A DNA stretch of 64,000 bases, taken from the NCBI GenBank assembly GCA_964462035.1, contig CAYXAP010000008.1:124001-188000 (forward strand). Direction: 5' to 3'. Below are positions 50,236 through 59,744 of this stretch, piece after piece (position 1 is the first letter of the stretch; every line of letters starts with the position of its first letter). The notes below the pieces were generated by a model that ran no database searches, had not been told where the DNA came from, and saw only the letters and a list, made by a program, of their open reading frames with translations. This DNA comes from UBA1660 sp964462035. Lineage in GTDB: Bacteria > Myxococcota_A > Polyangia > Polyangiales > Houyiibacteriaceae. The translations under genes were made by a program, and so were the position numbers.

Positions 50236-50654
50236 CAGAGAAGAAGACAGCCCGGGAAGAAGTAGTTCGTCTCGATGGCGGCGTTCTCGAGCGAGTCGCT
50301 GCCGTGGACGCTGTTCTCGCCGATGTCCTTGGCGAAGGCCTTGCGGATGGTGCCCTCGGCGGCCTCGGCCGGGTTCGTGGCGCCCATGACCTCGCGGTAC
50401 TTCGCGACGGCGTTGTCGCCCTCGAGGACCGACACGACGACGGGGGAGCGGGTCATGAAGTCGCAGAGCTCGCCGAAGAAGGGGCGCTCCTTGTGGACGG
50501 CGTAGAAGCCCTCGGCCTGGGCGCGGCTCAGGTGGAGCATGCGCATGGCGACGATCTTCAGACCGGCCTTCTCGATCATGGCGAGGATCGCGCCGACGTT
50601 GTTCGCCTCGACGGCGTCGGGCTTGATGATGCTGAGGGTCCGTTCGGTGGCCAT
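50235..50654 (-). CDS. ndk: nucleoside diphosphate kinase
   Basis: 139 aa, the standard length. Transfers the gamma-phosphate of ATP to NDPs via a phospho-histidine. ERTLSIIKPDAVEANNVGAI at the N terminus, HKERPFFGELCDFM, MGATNPAEAAEGTIRKAFA, and the active-site His117 in NSVHGSDS are all present. ATG 50654 fits the family. A much longer upstream reading is not conserved. Cytoplasmic; stand-alone gene with its own terminator. Confidence 0.96.
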   Translation of the reverse strand: MATERTLSIIKPDAVEANNVGAILAMIEKAGLKIVAMRMLHLSRAQAEGFYAVHKERPFFGELCDFMTRSPVVVSVLEGDNAVAKYREVMGATNPAEAAEGTIRKAFAKDIGENSVHGSDSLENAAIETNYFFPGCLLL

Positions 50655-50777
50655 CGTGAGCTCTTCTTCTCCAGGGGTTCGTAGGGGCGGCCCGCGGCCG
50701 CGGGCGGTGCATAGCAACGCGCGGCCGGTCCGCAAGTGCGATCGCTCCCCCGCTCGAAAGCTGCATCCGCCGCGGAC

Positions 50778-52637
50778 ATGCGGTACGCACGGTCGGCGGT
50801 GACCCTCTTGCCCCCGTTGCTCGTGCTCCTGTGCCTCGCCGCCGGCGTCGCGCTCGCGGAGCGCCTCGCGCACGACCGAGGCCGGCCGAGCGAGCTCCGA
50901 GCCCTCGACGGGAGCCTCCTGGGCTTCGCCCTGCTGGTCACCCCCGCCTATCTGCTCGGGTTCGCAGGGCTCTTTCGACCCTGGGTCGTCGGAACCACCG
51001 GGTTCGCCGTGGGGTTCGGGGCCCTGGTCCTGGGCGGCTGGGGCCGCTGGCCGGAGGCCGTCCGAGCCATCGGGCGCACGTTCGCCGCGCCCTTCACCCT
51101 CATCCGCTCGCTCTGGGCGGAGCGGGAGCACGTCGCGGCGCTGGGGCTGATCCTCGCGGTGAGCGTCTGGGCGTGGACCCTCCTACTCACCTACCTGCAT
51201 CCGAGCCACACCTGGGACGGCATCTGGTACCACGACTCGATCGTCGGGCTGACCCTGCAGAACGAGGGCTTCGCGTGGGCCGAGCTGCCCACCGAGCACC
51301 AGGTCATCAACGGCTACCCACGCCTCATCGAGACCCTCGGCGCGCTCTTCGTGGTGCTCTCGGACCAGACCTGGATCGAGGCGCCCGCGTCGCTCGGCTG
51401 GCCGCTGGTCGCCGTCGCCTTCGTGGCGCTGGTCCGCACGCTCACCCCGTGGCGTGGCGGCGCCATCGCCCTCGCCTGCGCGCTCATCACGACGCCCGCG
51501 CTCGTGCTCGAGCTTCACTCCACCTACATCGACATCCCGGTGACCTTCCTGGTGGTCGCGGCGCTCGCCTACCTCTGCCAGGCCAAGCCAGAGCGCCTCG
51601 ATCTGTGGCTCGCGGGCCTCGCCCTCGGGCTCTTCGCCGGCGCCAAGGGCACCGCGCTCCTGCTGGCGCCGGTGCTCGGTTTCTTCGGCATCTGCCGCGC
51701 CGTCGGCGTCGGTCGCCGTGAAGGAGCGCTCGCCGCGCTGGTGCCCATCGGTGGCGCCCTGCTCTTCGTCGGGATGTACGCGGGCCCGCTCTACTTACGT
51801 AACTACTTACAGAGCGAGAGCCCCATCTGGCCGGTGGCCTTCGCGTCCGAGACCCTCGGGGTGACCTTCGAGGGACCGGTCGACACGGTCGTGCGCTGGC
51901 CGCCGATGGAGAGCTGGCTGAAGGAGACCTTCGGCCCGCCGGTCCAGGGCAGCTACCACGCGGACAGCCGACCCCACGGCTACGGCCACGCCCTGCCCTT
52001 CATCCTGCCGCCGCTCTTCCTGGCCGCGCTGCTGCGGATCCGACGAGCGCCCGGCCCCGCCCGCTGGATGCTCGTCACCGGCATCGCGATGGCCGCGGTC
52101 ATCCCGAACCTGCTCTGGTGGGGCCGCTTCGCCATGCTGGCCATCGCCCCGCTGCTCGCCTTCGCCTCCCATCGGTTGTTGGTGAAGGGTCGCCGAGCGC
52201 TCGCCAACGGGTTGCTCGGAACGATGCTCTTCGTCCACGCGCTGACGCTCTGGTGGGCGGAGCCCTCCTGGGGCGAGCCCGCCAGCGAGGTCGTGGACAC
52301 CCTCCGCATGCCACCGCTCGAGCGTGCCGCACACGTCTCTGGCGTGCTCATGGGCGAGCCCGAGGTCTTCCGCGCGCGCGACGCGGAGCTCGACACCGAC
52401 GACGTGATCCTGCTCGGCGGGATGGTCGGCTTCCCCGCGCTGGCCTGGAACCGGCGGATGACCAACGAGGTGCACTTCGCTCGACCGGGTCCGTTGCTGC
52501 CGCAGGCCGACGAGCTCGGCGCGGAGTGGCTGATGGTGCCGACGTCGATCGAGCGCCGCGTGCAGCGGAGCGACGACTGGCACCGCGTCGGCATGATCAC
52601 CGACGTGATCGTGGTCTACCGACGCATCAACCGCTGA
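50778..52637 (+). CDS. multi-spanning GT39/ArnT-like membrane glycosyltransferase or relative
   Basis: 619 aa from ATG 50778. About eleven hydrophobic helices (LLPPLLVLLCLAAGVALAER, LGLILAVSVWAWTLLLTYL, GALLFVGMYAGPLYLRNYL, IAMAAVIPNLLWWGRFAMLA). The first periplasmic loop carries HPSHTWDGIWYHDSIVGLTL, where acidic residues after the first helices would be catalytic in GT-C enzymes. Likely transfers a sugar from a polyprenyl phosphate to an envelope acceptor. Low sequence identity to named families by eye, so the substrate is unknown. Confidence 0.6.
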   Translation: MRYARSAVTLLPPLLVLLCLAAGVALAERLAHDRGRPSELRALDGSLLGFALLVTPAYLLGFAGLFRPWVVGTTGFAVGFGALVLGGWGRWPEAVRAIGRTFAAPFTLIRSLWAEREHVAALGLILAVSVWAWTLLLTYLHPSHTWDGIWYHDSIVGLTLQNEGFAWAELPTEHQVINGYPRLIETLGALFVVLSDQTWIEAPASLGWPLVAVAFVALVRTLTPWRGGAIALACALITTPALVLELHSTYIDIPVTFLVVAALAYLCQAKPERLDLWLAGLALGLFAGAKGTALLLAPVLGFFGICRAVGVGRREGALAALVPIGGALLFVGMYAGPLYLRNYLQSESPIWPVAFASETLGVTFEGPVDTVVRWPPMESWLKETFGPPVQGSYHADSRPHGYGHALPFILPPLFLAALLRIRRAPGPARWMLVTGIAMAAVIPNLLWWGRFAMLAIAPLLAFASHRLLVKGRRALANGLLGTMLFVHALTLWWAEPSWGEPASEVVDTLRMPPLERAAHVSGVLMGEPEVFRARDAELDTDDVILLGGMVGFPALAWNRRMTNEVHFARPGPLLPQADELGAEWLMVPTSIERRVQRSDDWHRVGMITDVIVVYRRINR

Positions 52638-53235
52638 GCGGTTTGGTCCCGCTCGCGAGCATGAGCGCGCCGCCGTACTTCGGGTTCGGCGGCAGCTCAC
52701 GGAGGTCGAAGCCTTCGCAGCGAGCCTCGAGCGGCTCCCACGCCTTCCGCCGGATGTCCGCACGGGCGATCCAATTCACCATCCGTCCCTGGAAGCCCAG
52801 CTTCTCGGCGTGGGTATCGACCACCACCGCACGGCCACCGGGCGCGAGCAGCCCCCAGAGGTTGGCGAACGCGGCGTCCATGTCGGGGAAGGTCGTCATC
52901 CCGAGGAACACGTGGAGCCGGTCCACCGAGCCCACGTCGGCGAGCGTCATCACGTCGCCCACCGCGAGCTCCACCCGTTCGGCGAATCCCTTCGCTTCGG
53001 CCCGCTTCCGCGCCTTCGCGAGCATGCCTTCGGACAGATCCACCGCGAGCACGGACGCGCCCGCCCCCAGCCGGGCAACGAGCGCGTCGAGGCTCTGTCC
53101 GGTGCCCGTCGGGACATCGAGGATCCGCCGCGCGCCCTCGAGGTCGAGGGCGGCGGCGGCGGCCTCTCGAGCCTCCGCGTAGAGGGCTTCGAGGGAGGCG
53201 TCGTAGACGTTCGAGAACCAGTCGTACCAAGCCAC
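52627..53235 (-). CDS. class I SAM-dependent methyltransferase
   Basis: 202 aa from GTG 53235, which has AGGAGG 4 nt upstream. Motif I ILDVPTGTGQSLDALVARLG, motif II with ASVLAVDLSEGMLAKARKRA, and GRAVVVDTHAEKLG. It resembles UbiE/Methyltransf_11 enzymes. Substrate unknown. Begins 18 nt after the mdh stop, so translation may be linked to mdh. Its 3' end overlaps the convergent membrane gene by 11 bp. Confidence 0.8.
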   Translation of the reverse strand: MAWYDWFSNVYDASLEALYAEAREAAAAALDLEGARRILDVPTGTGQSLDALVARLGAGASVLAVDLSEGMLAKARKRAEAKGFAERVELAVGDVMTLADVGSVDRLHVFLGMTTFPDMDAAFANLWGLLAPGGRAVVVDTHAEKLGFQGRMVNWIARADIRRKAWEPLEARCEGFDLRELPPNPKYGGALMLASGTKPLSG

Positions 53236-53253
53236 GACGCCTCCTCGTCTCAC

Positions 53254-54237
53254 TCAGGGGAGGAGGTCGGCGACCGCGTCGGCTTCTTCCTGAAGCTCCT
53301 TGGCGGTGGCGTCGACGCGCTCGCGGCTGAAGTCGTTCAGCTCGAGGCCCTGGACGATGCTGTACTTGCCGTCCTTGCAGGTGACCGGGAAGCCGAAGAT
53401 CAGGCCCTCGGGCACGCCGTAGCTGCCGTCGCTGCAGACCGCCATTGCGGCCCAATCACCCTCGGGGGTGCCGAGCCACCAGTCGTGCACGTGGTCGATG
53501 GCCGCGTTGGCCGCCGAGGCCGCCGAGCTCGAGCCGCGGGCGTCGATGATGGCCTTGCCGCGCTGCTGCACGGTCGGGATGAAGTCGTCCGCGATCCACT
53601 TCTCGTCGCCGACGATCTCGGCGACCGACTTGCCGTCGATGGTGGCGTGGAAGGCGTCCGGGTACTGGGTGGCCGAGTGGTTGCCCCAGATGGCCATGTT
53701 CTTCACGGCGCTGGCCGGCTTGCCGGTCTTCTTGGCGATCTGGCTCATCGCGCGGTTCTGATCGAGACGGACCAGCGCGCTGAAGCAGCTCGGGTCGAGG
53801 TCCGGCGCGTTCTTCATCGCGATGTAGCAGTTGGTGTTCGCCGGGTTGCCGACCACGCAGACCTTCACGTCGCGCTTGGCCTTGTCGTTGAGGGCCTTGC
53901 CCTGGCCGTCGAAGATCGGGCCGTTCTTGCGAAGCAGGTCCTTGCGGAGCATCCCGGGGCCGCGGGGCATGGCGCCGACGAGCACGGCGACCGAGATGTC
54001 CTCGAAGCCCTTCATCGGGTCGTCGGAGGCCTCCATCCCCGCGAGGAGCGGGAAGGCGCAGTCGTCGAGCTCCATCATCACACCCTCGACCGCCTTCATG
54101 GACGGCGGGATGTCGACGAGGTGCAGGATGACCGGCTGGTCCTTGCCGAGCATGTCGCCGGCGGCGATGCGGAAGAGCAGGCTGTAGCCGATCTGGCCAG
54201 CGGCTCCGGTAATGGCGACGCGAACGGGATCTTTCAT
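53254..54237 (-). CDS. mdh: malate dehydrogenase
   Basis: 327 aa. NAD-binding GAAGQIGYSLLFRIA at residues 11-25, substrate segment AMPRGPGMLRKDLL, NPANTNCYIA, catalytic Asp in ALVRLDQNRAM and His in IWGNHSATQYPD. It belongs to the cytosolic-type MDH group with the extended MLGKDQPVILHLVDIP segment. Interconverts malate and oxaloacetate in the TCA cycle. ATG 54237 is preceded by a spaced AGGAG. Followed by a methyltransferase gene on the same strand. Confidence 0.96.
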   Translation of the reverse strand: MKDPVRVAITGAAGQIGYSLLFRIAAGDMLGKDQPVILHLVDIPPSMKAVEGVMMELDDCAFPLLAGMEASDDPMKGFEDISVAVLVGAMPRGPGMLRKDLLRKNGPIFDGQGKALNDKAKRDVKVCVVGNPANTNCYIAMKNAPDLDPSCFSALVRLDQNRAMSQIAKKTGKPASAVKNMAIWGNHSATQYPDAFHATIDGKSVAEIVGDEKWIADDFIPTVQQRGKAIIDARGSSSAASAANAAIDHVHDWWLGTPEGDWAAMAVCSDGSYGVPEGLIFGFPVTCKDGKYSIVQGLELNDFSRERVDATAKELQEEADAVADLLP

Positions 54238-54350
54238 GAAAATCGGGCTCCTGTGGGGTGGGGGCGGCTGCCCCGAAAACGTGCGCTGGGCCTATACCGC
54301 GCGAGCCCGTCCGGATCCATCGGATGGCTCACGGTGCCCCCGAGCCATGC

Positions 54351-55673
54351 TCACCCCGACGGTCCCTCGAACGCGATCAGTGCCCCGTTCGACGAATGGA
54401 GGATCTGAAGCCGGTCGCTCGCGCACTCCGCTCGGAACGCGTTCGGCGCCGGCGCGCGGGACGCGCTCACCCCCAGCGGGTTCGGGCCCGTGACCACACC
54501 GCCCGCGACGCGCGCGAGTGTCAGGCCGCTCTCCCCGAGGAGCATCCAGCTGGCGTCCGCACAGGCGCTGACCGAGAAGAAGCCGATGGTGTCGGCGTTC
54601 GGCTCCACGACGACCGGTGCCTCGCCCGGCGTCACCATCGCTCGGGCGCTGCACGCGAACCCGTCGCAGTCGTAGCCGAAGGAGACACCGACGTCGCCGA
54701 CACGCTCGGCGAAGCGGCCGAGCAGCCCGTTCACGTCGCTGAAGGCAGGGAACGACGACGCGCGCGCCACCTCCGCGTGCACCACCTCGCCGCTCACCAG
54801 GTCGTGCGCCGCGACGCGGAGCACTCCGGCTTCCGTCGTCAGCACCTCGTAGGTCAGCTCGGAGGACTCGGAGAGTCGACCGCCGCCGGCGCCGTACCCT
54901 GGCTCGCTCCGCCACGGGGACCACGAGCCATCGACCCGGCCGACCATTCGGAGCTCGGTGGTCGGAGGGTCGAACGCGCTCGGCGGCGGGAGCTCCACCC
55001 GGACCGCGAGCGCCAGCCGTTCCTCGTCGCCCTCCAGATCGACCACGAAGCGGCGCTCGACCGACCCCGTGTCCGGGTCGATCGGCACGCCCAGCTCAGT
55101 CCAGCCGGCCCCGTCGCGCCGGAGCAGGCGAAGCGAGTCCACGTCCTCCCAAGAGAGCGCGAGGTGCGGCGCTCCGGCGTGCTCGGCCACCGCACAGCGA
55201 AACCGCCCATCGCGCTCTGGCTCGGTCGTGACCGTCTCGATGCGCCACCCTTCGGCCACACGCTCGATCACGTAGCTCCGATGCTCGTACACCGTGGTGT
55301 CCAACCGCACCGTCGCGGTCACGCAACCGAGGAAGCCGGTCTCCGTGGTGGCTCGGTCCAGGTGCTCGACCGCCAGGTCCGGCTCCGAGCCGATCGTCAC
55401 GTTGCGTTCGATCAGGGTCGCCCGGGTCCAGCCGCCGACATCGTCCACCGGCGGCACCACCCGAGGCCCATCGGGGTCCACGCCCCCGTCGGGCTCGGCG
55501 GCGTCCGGCGAGCGGAAGGCGTCCAGCGCCACGAAGGCGTCCGTTGCGCCTGCGTCGTTGCTGCCGCCATCGGCCGGCCCCAGGTCCAGGCTCGCGTCCG
55601 GCCGCGCGTCGGTGGACCCGCAGCCGGCCAGCAGGGCAGCGATCACCAGCGTTCTCGAGAGAAAGTCGTCCAT
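54351..55673 (-). CDS. predicted surface lipoprotein, unknown function
   Basis: 440 aa. Signal SRTLVIAALLAGC with lipobox Cys18, then an Asp/Ala/Gly linker to about residue 70 (DLGPADGGSNDAGATDAF). The rest is beta-rich with a propeller-like rhythm (APHLALSWEDVDSLRLLRRD, LRMVGRVDGSWSPWRSEPGY). No named family. Divergent from the first NHL lipoprotein gene with a 68-bp gap that must hold both promoters. Confidence 0.6.
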   Translation of the reverse strand: MDDFLSRTLVIAALLAGCGSTDARPDASLDLGPADGGSNDAGATDAFVALDAFRSPDAAEPDGGVDPDGPRVVPPVDDVGGWTRATLIERNVTIGSEPDLAVEHLDRATTETGFLGCVTATVRLDTTVYEHRSYVIERVAEGWRIETVTTEPERDGRFRCAVAEHAGAPHLALSWEDVDSLRLLRRDGAGWTELGVPIDPDTGSVERRFVVDLEGDEERLALAVRVELPPPSAFDPPTTELRMVGRVDGSWSPWRSEPGYGAGGGRLSESSELTYEVLTTEAGVLRVAAHDLVSGEVVHAEVARASSFPAFSDVNGLLGRFAERVGDVGVSFGYDCDGFACSARAMVTPGEAPVVVEPNADTIGFFSVSACADASWMLLGESGLTLARVAGGVVTGPNPLGVSASRAPAPNAFRAECASDRLQILHSSNGALIAFEGPSG

Positions 55674-55741
55674 GTGAGTTCCGTGAGCACCAACCGAGTC
55701 GATCGGCTCAGCTTTCCGAATCGGGCTGCTACGTTGTCTCC

Positions 55742-56851
55742 ATGACGCCCGTCATTCGCAGCCTCGCCCTCGCGATGGCGCTCGTGGCCGCCGCCTGCGG
55801 CGACGACGACCGCTGCGCGGAGCTGGCGCCGGGGTCGGTCTGCACCTTCGCGGGCACCGGGGAGTACGGCTTCAATCGGGACGGCAACCCCGCCCTCCGT
55901 TCGGACTTCTATCTCCTCTCGGCCGTCCGCCGAGGGCCGGATGGCCGGATCCATCTGATGGACTTCAACAACCAGCGCCTGCGCGTCATCGACGACGAAG
56001 GCCTGGTCCAGACCATCGCGGGCAACGGCTTCCACGCGCTCGCCGACGTGACGGTGCCAGCGACCGACTCACCGCTCGAGAACCCGATCGACTTCGCCTT
56101 CGACCCCGACGGCCGGGTGGTGTTCACCAACTACCACGACCCCCGAGTGCTCCGGATCGGCACGGGCGGAAGCCTCGAGACGGTGGCTGGCGATGGCGAG
56201 CTCGGCGTCCGCGGCGACGAGGGCGACTTCGGCGACCCGCTCGCGGCGCGCTTCATCCAGCTCGACGGCATCGCCATCGCGAGCGATGGGACCATCTACG
56301 TCTCCGACAGTCTCGCCAATCGCGTGCGGCGGATCCGGGACGGGGTCATCGAGACGGTCGCCGGCACGGGCAACGACGGCTACCTCGGCGACGGCGGCCC
56401 GGCCGTGGACGCCGAGCTCCACTGGCCTTCCGCGCTCGAGCTCACGCCCGAGGGCGAGCTGCTGATCGCCGACACTCGGAACCACGCCGTACGCGTCCTG
56501 CGGGCCGACGGCACCATCGACACCCTCGCCGGCACCGGCGTGGCCGGCTTCTCGGGCGACGGTGGGCCCGCCACGGAAGCGCAGCTCGACCAGCCTTACG
56601 GACTGGCGCTCGCCACGGACGGGACGCTCTATGTGGCGGACCGAGAGAACTTCCGGGTCCGTCGGATCCGCGATGGCGTCATCCAGACCATCGCCGGCTC
56701 GGGCAACAACGGCTTCCGCGGCGACGGCGGGCCGGCCCTCCAGGCCGACTTCGGTCATCTCGGCCGTCTCGCCCTCGACGCGGGCGAGACGGAGCTCCTC
56801 TTGGCAGACCAATCCAATAGCTGCGCCCGCCGAATCCTCCTGCCGCTCTAG
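55742..56851 (+). CDS. NHL-repeat lipoprotein
   Basis: 369 aa from ATG 55742. Signal SLALAMALVAAAC with lipobox Cys19. Six NHL-type blades of the form VIETVAGTGNDGYLGDGGPA then LLIADTRNHAVRVLRADGTI. Such propellers bind ligands or nucleic acid; surface-anchored forms are common in myxobacteria. It is a paralogue of two genes on the opposite strand (57297-59740) and its stop overlaps the convergent P460-like gene by 4 bp. Confidence 0.85.
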   Translation: MTPVIRSLALAMALVAAACGDDDRCAELAPGSVCTFAGTGEYGFNRDGNPALRSDFYLLSAVRRGPDGRIHLMDFNNQRLRVIDDEGLVQTIAGNGFHALADVTVPATDSPLENPIDFAFDPDGRVVFTNYHDPRVLRIGTGGSLETVAGDGELGVRGDEGDFGDPLAARFIQLDGIAIASDGTIYVSDSLANRVRRIRDGVIETVAGTGNDGYLGDGGPAVDAELHWPSALELTPEGELLIADTRNHAVRVLRADGTIDTLAGTGVAGFSGDGGPATEAQLDQPYGLALATDGTLYVADRENFRVRRIRDGVIQTIAGSGNNGFRGDGGPALQADFGHLGRLALDAGETELLLADQSNSCARRILLPL

Positions 56852-57294
56852 GGAATCGTGCAGGTGCCGTCGTAGCCGTCCGGCGGCTCGCCGCAGCCCT
56901 GGTGGCAACCCGCGCAACGCGGGAGCTGCTCGTCGAGCACCCGCCCGTTGCCGTCGACGCTCTGCCAGAACCAGTCGAGGTTGGCGGGGTCGGAGCCGAC
57001 CGCGAGCTTCTCCATCGCGGTCACGCGCTGGACCTCACCGCTGCAGTCGGTGTCGCCGAACTCGTACTGGACCTTGATGACCACCGCGCCTTCGGGGAAG
57101 GGCGTGACCCGGTCCCGATAGGGCCCGAGCGCCGCGGGATCCGCCAGCACACGGATGTTGTTGAGGTCGTGGTCCCCGCTCTGCCGGCAATCGCGGACCT
57201 CGGTGTAGGTCGCCTCGTAGTCGTCGGGAAAGACCGGCGTCCCGTCGTCACCGCACGCGGCGACGACGAGCGGGAGGAGCATCACCCATCGCAT
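56848..57294 (-). CDS. P460-like haem lipoprotein with CxxCH motif
   Basis: 148 aa. Signal MRWVMLLPLVVAAC with lipobox Cys14. Mature sequence SGDHDLNNIRVLADPAALGP then FPEGAVVIKVQYEF follows the cytochrome P460 domain, and CAGCH at 127-131 is the haem-attachment motif. P460 proteins oxidise hydroxylamine or NO in some bacteria; here it may only carry electrons. Last gene of a four-gene lipoprotein operon, starting 2 nt after the preceding stop. Confidence 0.75.
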   Translation of the reverse strand: MRWVMLLPLVVAACGDDGTPVFPDDYEATYTEVRDCRQSGDHDLNNIRVLADPAALGPYRDRVTPFPEGAVVIKVQYEFGDTDCSGEVQRVTAMEKLAVGSDPANLDWFWQSVDGNGRVLDEQLPRCAGCHQGCGEPPDGYDGTCTIP

Positions 57295-57296
57295 GC

Positions 57297-58586
57297 TCAG
57301 GGCAGTACCACGGTTCGGATCACGCTGTTACCCGTGTCCGAGATGACGAGCGTCCCATCGACGTACTCGATGCCGAAGGGCAGGTTGAAGAGCGCCTCGG
57401 TGGGCGGACCGCCGTCACCGGCGTAGCCGCTCTCGCCGCACACGCCGGCCACGGTCGTGATGACCCCGGCCGGGTCGATCCCGCGCACACAGTGGTTGTT
57501 CACGTCGGTGAAGTAGAGCGTCCCGTCGTCGCCGAGCGCGAGATCGACCGGGTAGTTGATGAGCGCGTCGGTCGCGAGACCACCGTCGCCGGCGTAGCCT
57601 CGCTGCGGCTCGCCATCGACGGGCGGCTGACCGGCGACGCGGTGCACGATGCCGTCGGTGTCGATCATGCGAATGAGGTGATTGGCGGTGTCCGCGAAGA
57701 AGAGGTTGCCCGCGCCGTCGTAGAGGATGCGCCCCGCCGGCGTCGCCGACTGGCCGAAGGGCTGAGACATGCGCAGCTCGCTGGCGGGCATCTCGTCGCC
57801 CGCGTAGCCCGGCGTGCAGGGCCGCGAGCAGAACTCGGCGGGATCGCCGCACACCCACTTGCCGGAGACGTTGCCTTCGGGGTCGGGAGGACACTGGGTC
57901 AGCTCGGACGCGTCGCAGGTGCCCGGACCTGCGGGAGCAGGTGCGTCCACGATGCATCGCCCGGCCATGAGCTCGAGGTTGCCCTCCGGCGTGACACGGC
58001 GGATCACCTGGTTCGCCTGGTCCATGATCACCAGGTCGCCCTCGGGACTCCACGCGACGCTCGCCGGGAGGTCGAGCGCAGCCTCGAGCACCGGACCGCC
58101 ATCACCGAAGTAGGCGCGACGGCCATCGCCGCAGCTGTCGGTGACCATACCGGTCGCGAGGTCGACCACGCGGATCATGCTGTTGTGCCACGCGGCCATG
58201 ACGATGTGACTCTCGTCCTCGTCGAAGATCATGTTCGTCGGGTGGTTGAAGTCGCCGCTCGCCGGATCGTCGAGCGAGCCACCGAGCTCACCGCGACCCG
58301 CCACCCACCGAATCATCCCGTCCGATTCCAGGCTGCGAAGCCGGTGGTTGTTCCAGTCCAGGATGTAGAGCGTGCCGTCGGAACCCGTGAGCGTGTCCTG
58401 TGGAAGGGAGAAGCGCGCGTCGAGCGCCGGGATCGCGCGGTCGTCGCCGTCCCGGTCGTAGCCGTTGCTCCCGCTTCCGGCGATGGTGCAGATGGTGTCC
58501 GGCACCGTCGGGTCGCAGGGCTCGTCACCGCATCCGGACAGGAGCGGAGAGGCCATCAGGGCGACGAGAACGAGCGCGCGAGTCAT
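57297..58586 (-). CDS. NHL-repeat lipoprotein
   Basis: 429 aa. Signal LVLVALMASPLLSGC with lipobox Cys19. NHL blades (LYILDWNNHRLRSLESDGMI, LVIMDQANQVIRRVTPEGNL, LFFADTANHLIRMIDTDGIV) joined by Gly-rich turns of the GYAGDGGLATDA type. An insert of about 60 residues with eight Cys (CIVDAP to CGDPAEFCSRPC) is unusual and may form a disulfide subdomain. Its ATG overlaps the upstream stop (ATGA), so it is translationally coupled. Confidence 0.85.
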   Translation of the reverse strand: MTRALVLVALMASPLLSGCGDEPCDPTVPDTICTIAGSGSNGYDRDGDDRAIPALDARFSLPQDTLTGSDGTLYILDWNNHRLRSLESDGMIRWVAGRGELGGSLDDPASGDFNHPTNMIFDEDESHIVMAAWHNSMIRVVDLATGMVTDSCGDGRRAYFGDGGPVLEAALDLPASVAWSPEGDLVIMDQANQVIRRVTPEGNLELMAGRCIVDAPAPAGPGTCDASELTQCPPDPEGNVSGKWVCGDPAEFCSRPCTPGYAGDEMPASELRMSQPFGQSATPAGRILYDGAGNLFFADTANHLIRMIDTDGIVHRVAGQPPVDGEPQRGYAGDGGLATDALINYPVDLALGDDGTLYFTDVNNHCVRGIDPAGVITTVAGVCGESGYAGDGGPPTEALFNLPFGIEYVDGTLVISDTGNSVIRTVVLP

Positions 58587-59740
58587 CGGATCACCTTCAC
58601 GATTCGCTCGTTGAGCGAGTCCATCACATAGAGATTGCCTTCGGGGTCGAAGCTCAGACCGAAGGGCCGGCGGAGGAGCGTCTCCGTGGCCAGCAGCCCT
58701 TCTTCCTGCGACAGACCGAGCTCGCCAGTACCGACGACGGTTCGGATGACGCCCGTCTCGAGGTCCACCGCACGCACGACCGAGTTGTCGGTCTCCACGA
58801 AGTAGAGGTCGCCTTCGGGTCCGATCTCGAGATCGCGCGGTGCCCGAAGCTGCGCGTCCAGCGCCTGGCCTCCGTCGCCGGAGTAACCGAGCTCGCCGGT
58901 GCCCGCGAAGGCGTCGATGATGCCCGTCGCCAGATCGATGACGCGAACGCGATGGTTCTCCGTGTCCGAGACGTAGAGCTTGCCCTCGTGATGGACGATG
59001 CCGCCGCTCGGGTTGGGGTTGGACCCTTCCGCCCAGCTGAACTCCGCAGCGGTCGCCGCTCCGCCATCACCACTGTCACCGATCTCGCCAGTGCCGGCGA
59101 TGGTGTCGATGATTCCGTCTGCGCCGATCCGTCGGATGCGCTGGTTCTGCTGGTCGACGATGTAGAGGTTCCCGGCGTCGTCGTAGGTCGCGTCGTTCAG
59201 CTGCTTGAAGACCGCGCCCGAGGCAGGGCCGCCGTCGCCGCCGAAGCCGGCGCCGGCGCCCGCGACCACTCGGACATAGCCGTCGGTCGGATCGATCTCG
59301 AGGATCTTGTGGTTGTGCCACGCGACCAGCGTGATGTTCCCCTCGGGCGAGAGGAGCAGGTTGGTGGGGTGATTCAGCTGCCACTCCTCACCGGGCGCGC
59401 CGTCGGCCGGGATGCCACCGAGCGGGCCATCGCCCGGGAACACCGGGTCGGTCCAGCCGACCATGCTCTCGACCATTCCATCCGGGTGCACCCGGCGGAC
59501 GAGGAAGTTGTTGAAGTCGGTGAACCAAGCCGTGCCATCCGGCAGGAAGAGCAAGTCCTGGACCTGGTTGACCTGCGTCCTGGTGCGGTGGACGTCGCCG
59601 TTGAATCCGGCCTCGCCCGTGCCGAGCCAGGTGCAGGCGTGACCGGGTTCGAGCCCATCGCACGGGTCGGCGGGGTCACCACAGCCAGCGAGCGCCAAGG
59701 CCAGCAGCGTCGAGAGAGAGACGGTCGTTCGTAGCGTCAT
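58583..59740 (-). CDS. NHL-repeat lipoprotein
   Basis: 385 aa. Signal LSTLLALALAGC with lipobox Cys20. Six NHL blades (AWFTDFNNFLVRRVHPDGMV, LYIVDQQNQRIRRIGADGII, LYVSDTENHRVRVIDLATGI, LYVMDSLNERIVKVI) with GAGFGGDGGPASGA-type connectors. Closely parallels the next gene and the convergent NHL gene, implying tandem duplication. Starts 4 nt after the stop of the WAVG-propeller gene. Confidence 0.85.
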   Translation of the reverse strand: MTLRTTVSLSTLLALALAGCGDPADPCDGLEPGHACTWLGTGEAGFNGDVHRTRTQVNQVQDLLFLPDGTAWFTDFNNFLVRRVHPDGMVESMVGWTDPVFPGDGPLGGIPADGAPGEEWQLNHPTNLLLSPEGNITLVAWHNHKILEIDPTDGYVRVVAGAGAGFGGDGGPASGAVFKQLNDATYDDAGNLYIVDQQNQRIRRIGADGIIDTIAGTGEIGDSGDGGAATAAEFSWAEGSNPNPSGGIVHHEGKLYVSDTENHRVRVIDLATGIIDAFAGTGELGYSGDGGQALDAQLRAPRDLEIGPEGDLYFVETDNSVVRAVDLETGVIRTVVGTGELGLSQEEGLLATETLLRRPFGLSFDPEGNLYVMDSLNERIVKVIR

Positions 59741-59744
59741 GAGC

